Shown: in pieces, positions 6,207 through 6,658 of the stretch | How the letters are laid out: each line of letters starts with the position of its first letter | Numbering within the stretch: position 1 is the stretch's first letter | From: an uncultured Ardenticatenia bacterium | Lineage (GTDB): Bacteria; Chloroflexota; Anaerolineae; Promineifilales; Promineifilaceae | Direction: 5' to 3' | DNA length: 6,658 nt | Assembly: GCA_937858165.1 (NCBI GenBank) | Contig: CALLZA010000025.1 | Span: 1-6,658, forward strand | Notes under the pieces: generated by a model | Seen by the model: the letters and a program-made list of their open reading frames with translations, nothing else | Told to the model about the DNA's origin: nothing | The model's database searches: none | Program-made: the position numbers and the translations under genes

Positions 6207-6658
6207 GCCGCGCTTGCCGCCGGCGCCCGCGTGCGCTCCGGCCCGCGCGGCCCGGAGTACGTGGTTGTCGCCGTCGGCCTTCCCGGCCGGCGCGAGGGGG
6301 ACGGCAAGAAGATACTCCAAACCGCCATCCCCAGCGAGCGAGGCAACAGCGGCGGCCCCGTGCTGGATGGTCAAGTCAGCAACGGCAACGGCGGCAACCT
6401 CGAAGTCTACCTCGAGAGCATCACCGACAACGGCGCTCAGTATGCCGCCGGCACGCTGGTCGGCACGCTGGATTTGGCCGCCAACTACGTTTTCAACTTC
6501 CCGCTGGAGAACGGATCGGGCCCGGCTCTCGGCATGTCCATCGGCAACCGCCATACTTTTGGCCCGGCGACAACGATCCTGAAAAATGGCGACTCCCTCG
6601 CTGAAGTGCGGCTCTTCAATAGCAACTACCTGCCGAACGCGACCCACATTTCCGACAC
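6207..6658 (+). CDS. Partial protein with a trypsin-like GNSGGP motif and a beta-rich tail, N-terminus missing, runs off the window
   Basis: The frame with codons at 6207, 6210 and so on is open to the window end, with G/C-rich third positions and plausible protein composition. It reads YVVVAVGLPG, then ILQTAIPSERGNSGGPVLDG, then a strand-rich region (NLEVYLESI, GTLVGTLDLAANYVFNFPLE, LAEVRLFNS). GNSGGP preceded by LQT resembles the catalytic-serine block of trypsin-like proteases of the HtrA/Trypsin_2 type; the Ser codon is 6348-6350. The His and Asp of the triad would lie upstream and are absent. What follows is not the usual end of a protease domain or a PDZ domain and I do not recognise it. 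There is no credible start; 6207 is an approximate left edge. It could be the tail of a secreted protease with a beta-sandwich, or a chance motif in a surface protein. Confidence 0.45.

Noticed and set aside
6027..6647. Minus-strand open frame of 206 codons over the last fragments
   Set aside because: It shares codon boundaries with the plus-strand protease-like frame and is its complement. It crosses the joint into the radical SAM fragment and shows no domain.

Overview
The window is very GC-rich, with strong G/C preference at third codon positions. It encodes envelope proteins of a type common in uncultured Chloroflexota (Anaerolineae-like filamentous lineages). That assignment is an inference from protein style, namely a lipoprotein transglycosylase with a long TPR arm and membrane proteins with Pro/Ala/Thr-rich linkers. 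No taxonomic marker gene is present. Several features look like a metagenome contig with damaged ends.

Layout, left to right. Positions 1-277 hold the minus-strand N-terminus of a gene that runs into a 26-C and a 13-T homopolymer and ends out of frame. It is a tandem paralogue of the next gene, because both begin with an FDWQTE peptide. Positions 352-5454 are the healthy core: three genes on the minus strand. In transcription order they are (i) a 341-aa protein with a membrane anchor near each end and a long helical extracytoplasmic middle (5454 to 4429), (ii) an 885-aa lipoprotein with a TPR arm and a C-terminal GH23/Slt70-type lytic transglycosylase domain (4442 to 1785, overlapping the first gene by 14 nt), and (iii) a 451-aa single-pass membrane protein of unknown function (1707 to 352). 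They look like one envelope operon. The transglycosylase would cut peptidoglycan, and the two flanking membrane proteins may position or regulate it, but that role is inferred from context only.

Two palindromic intergenic repeats punctuate the operon. One is a perfect 62-bp palindrome with no loop, filling almost all of the gap between the transglycosylase and the 451-aa gene. The other is a 9-bp-unit inverted repeat (two units on one arm, three on the other) just upstream of the operon.

Positions 5555-6658 are a mosaic of broken genes: the C-terminal part of a periplasmic (LivK-type) substrate-binding protein on the minus strand, a short G-rich junction, the C-terminal part of a PA0069-family radical SAM protein on the plus strand, and then, in another frame and with no stop between, a fragment with a trypsin-like GNSGGP motif that runs off the window. 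Three unrelated fragments, each lacking its N-terminus, in about 1.1 kb suggests an assembly chimera or a rearranged gene graveyard. I see no RNA gene, CRISPR array, transposase or complete defence system.
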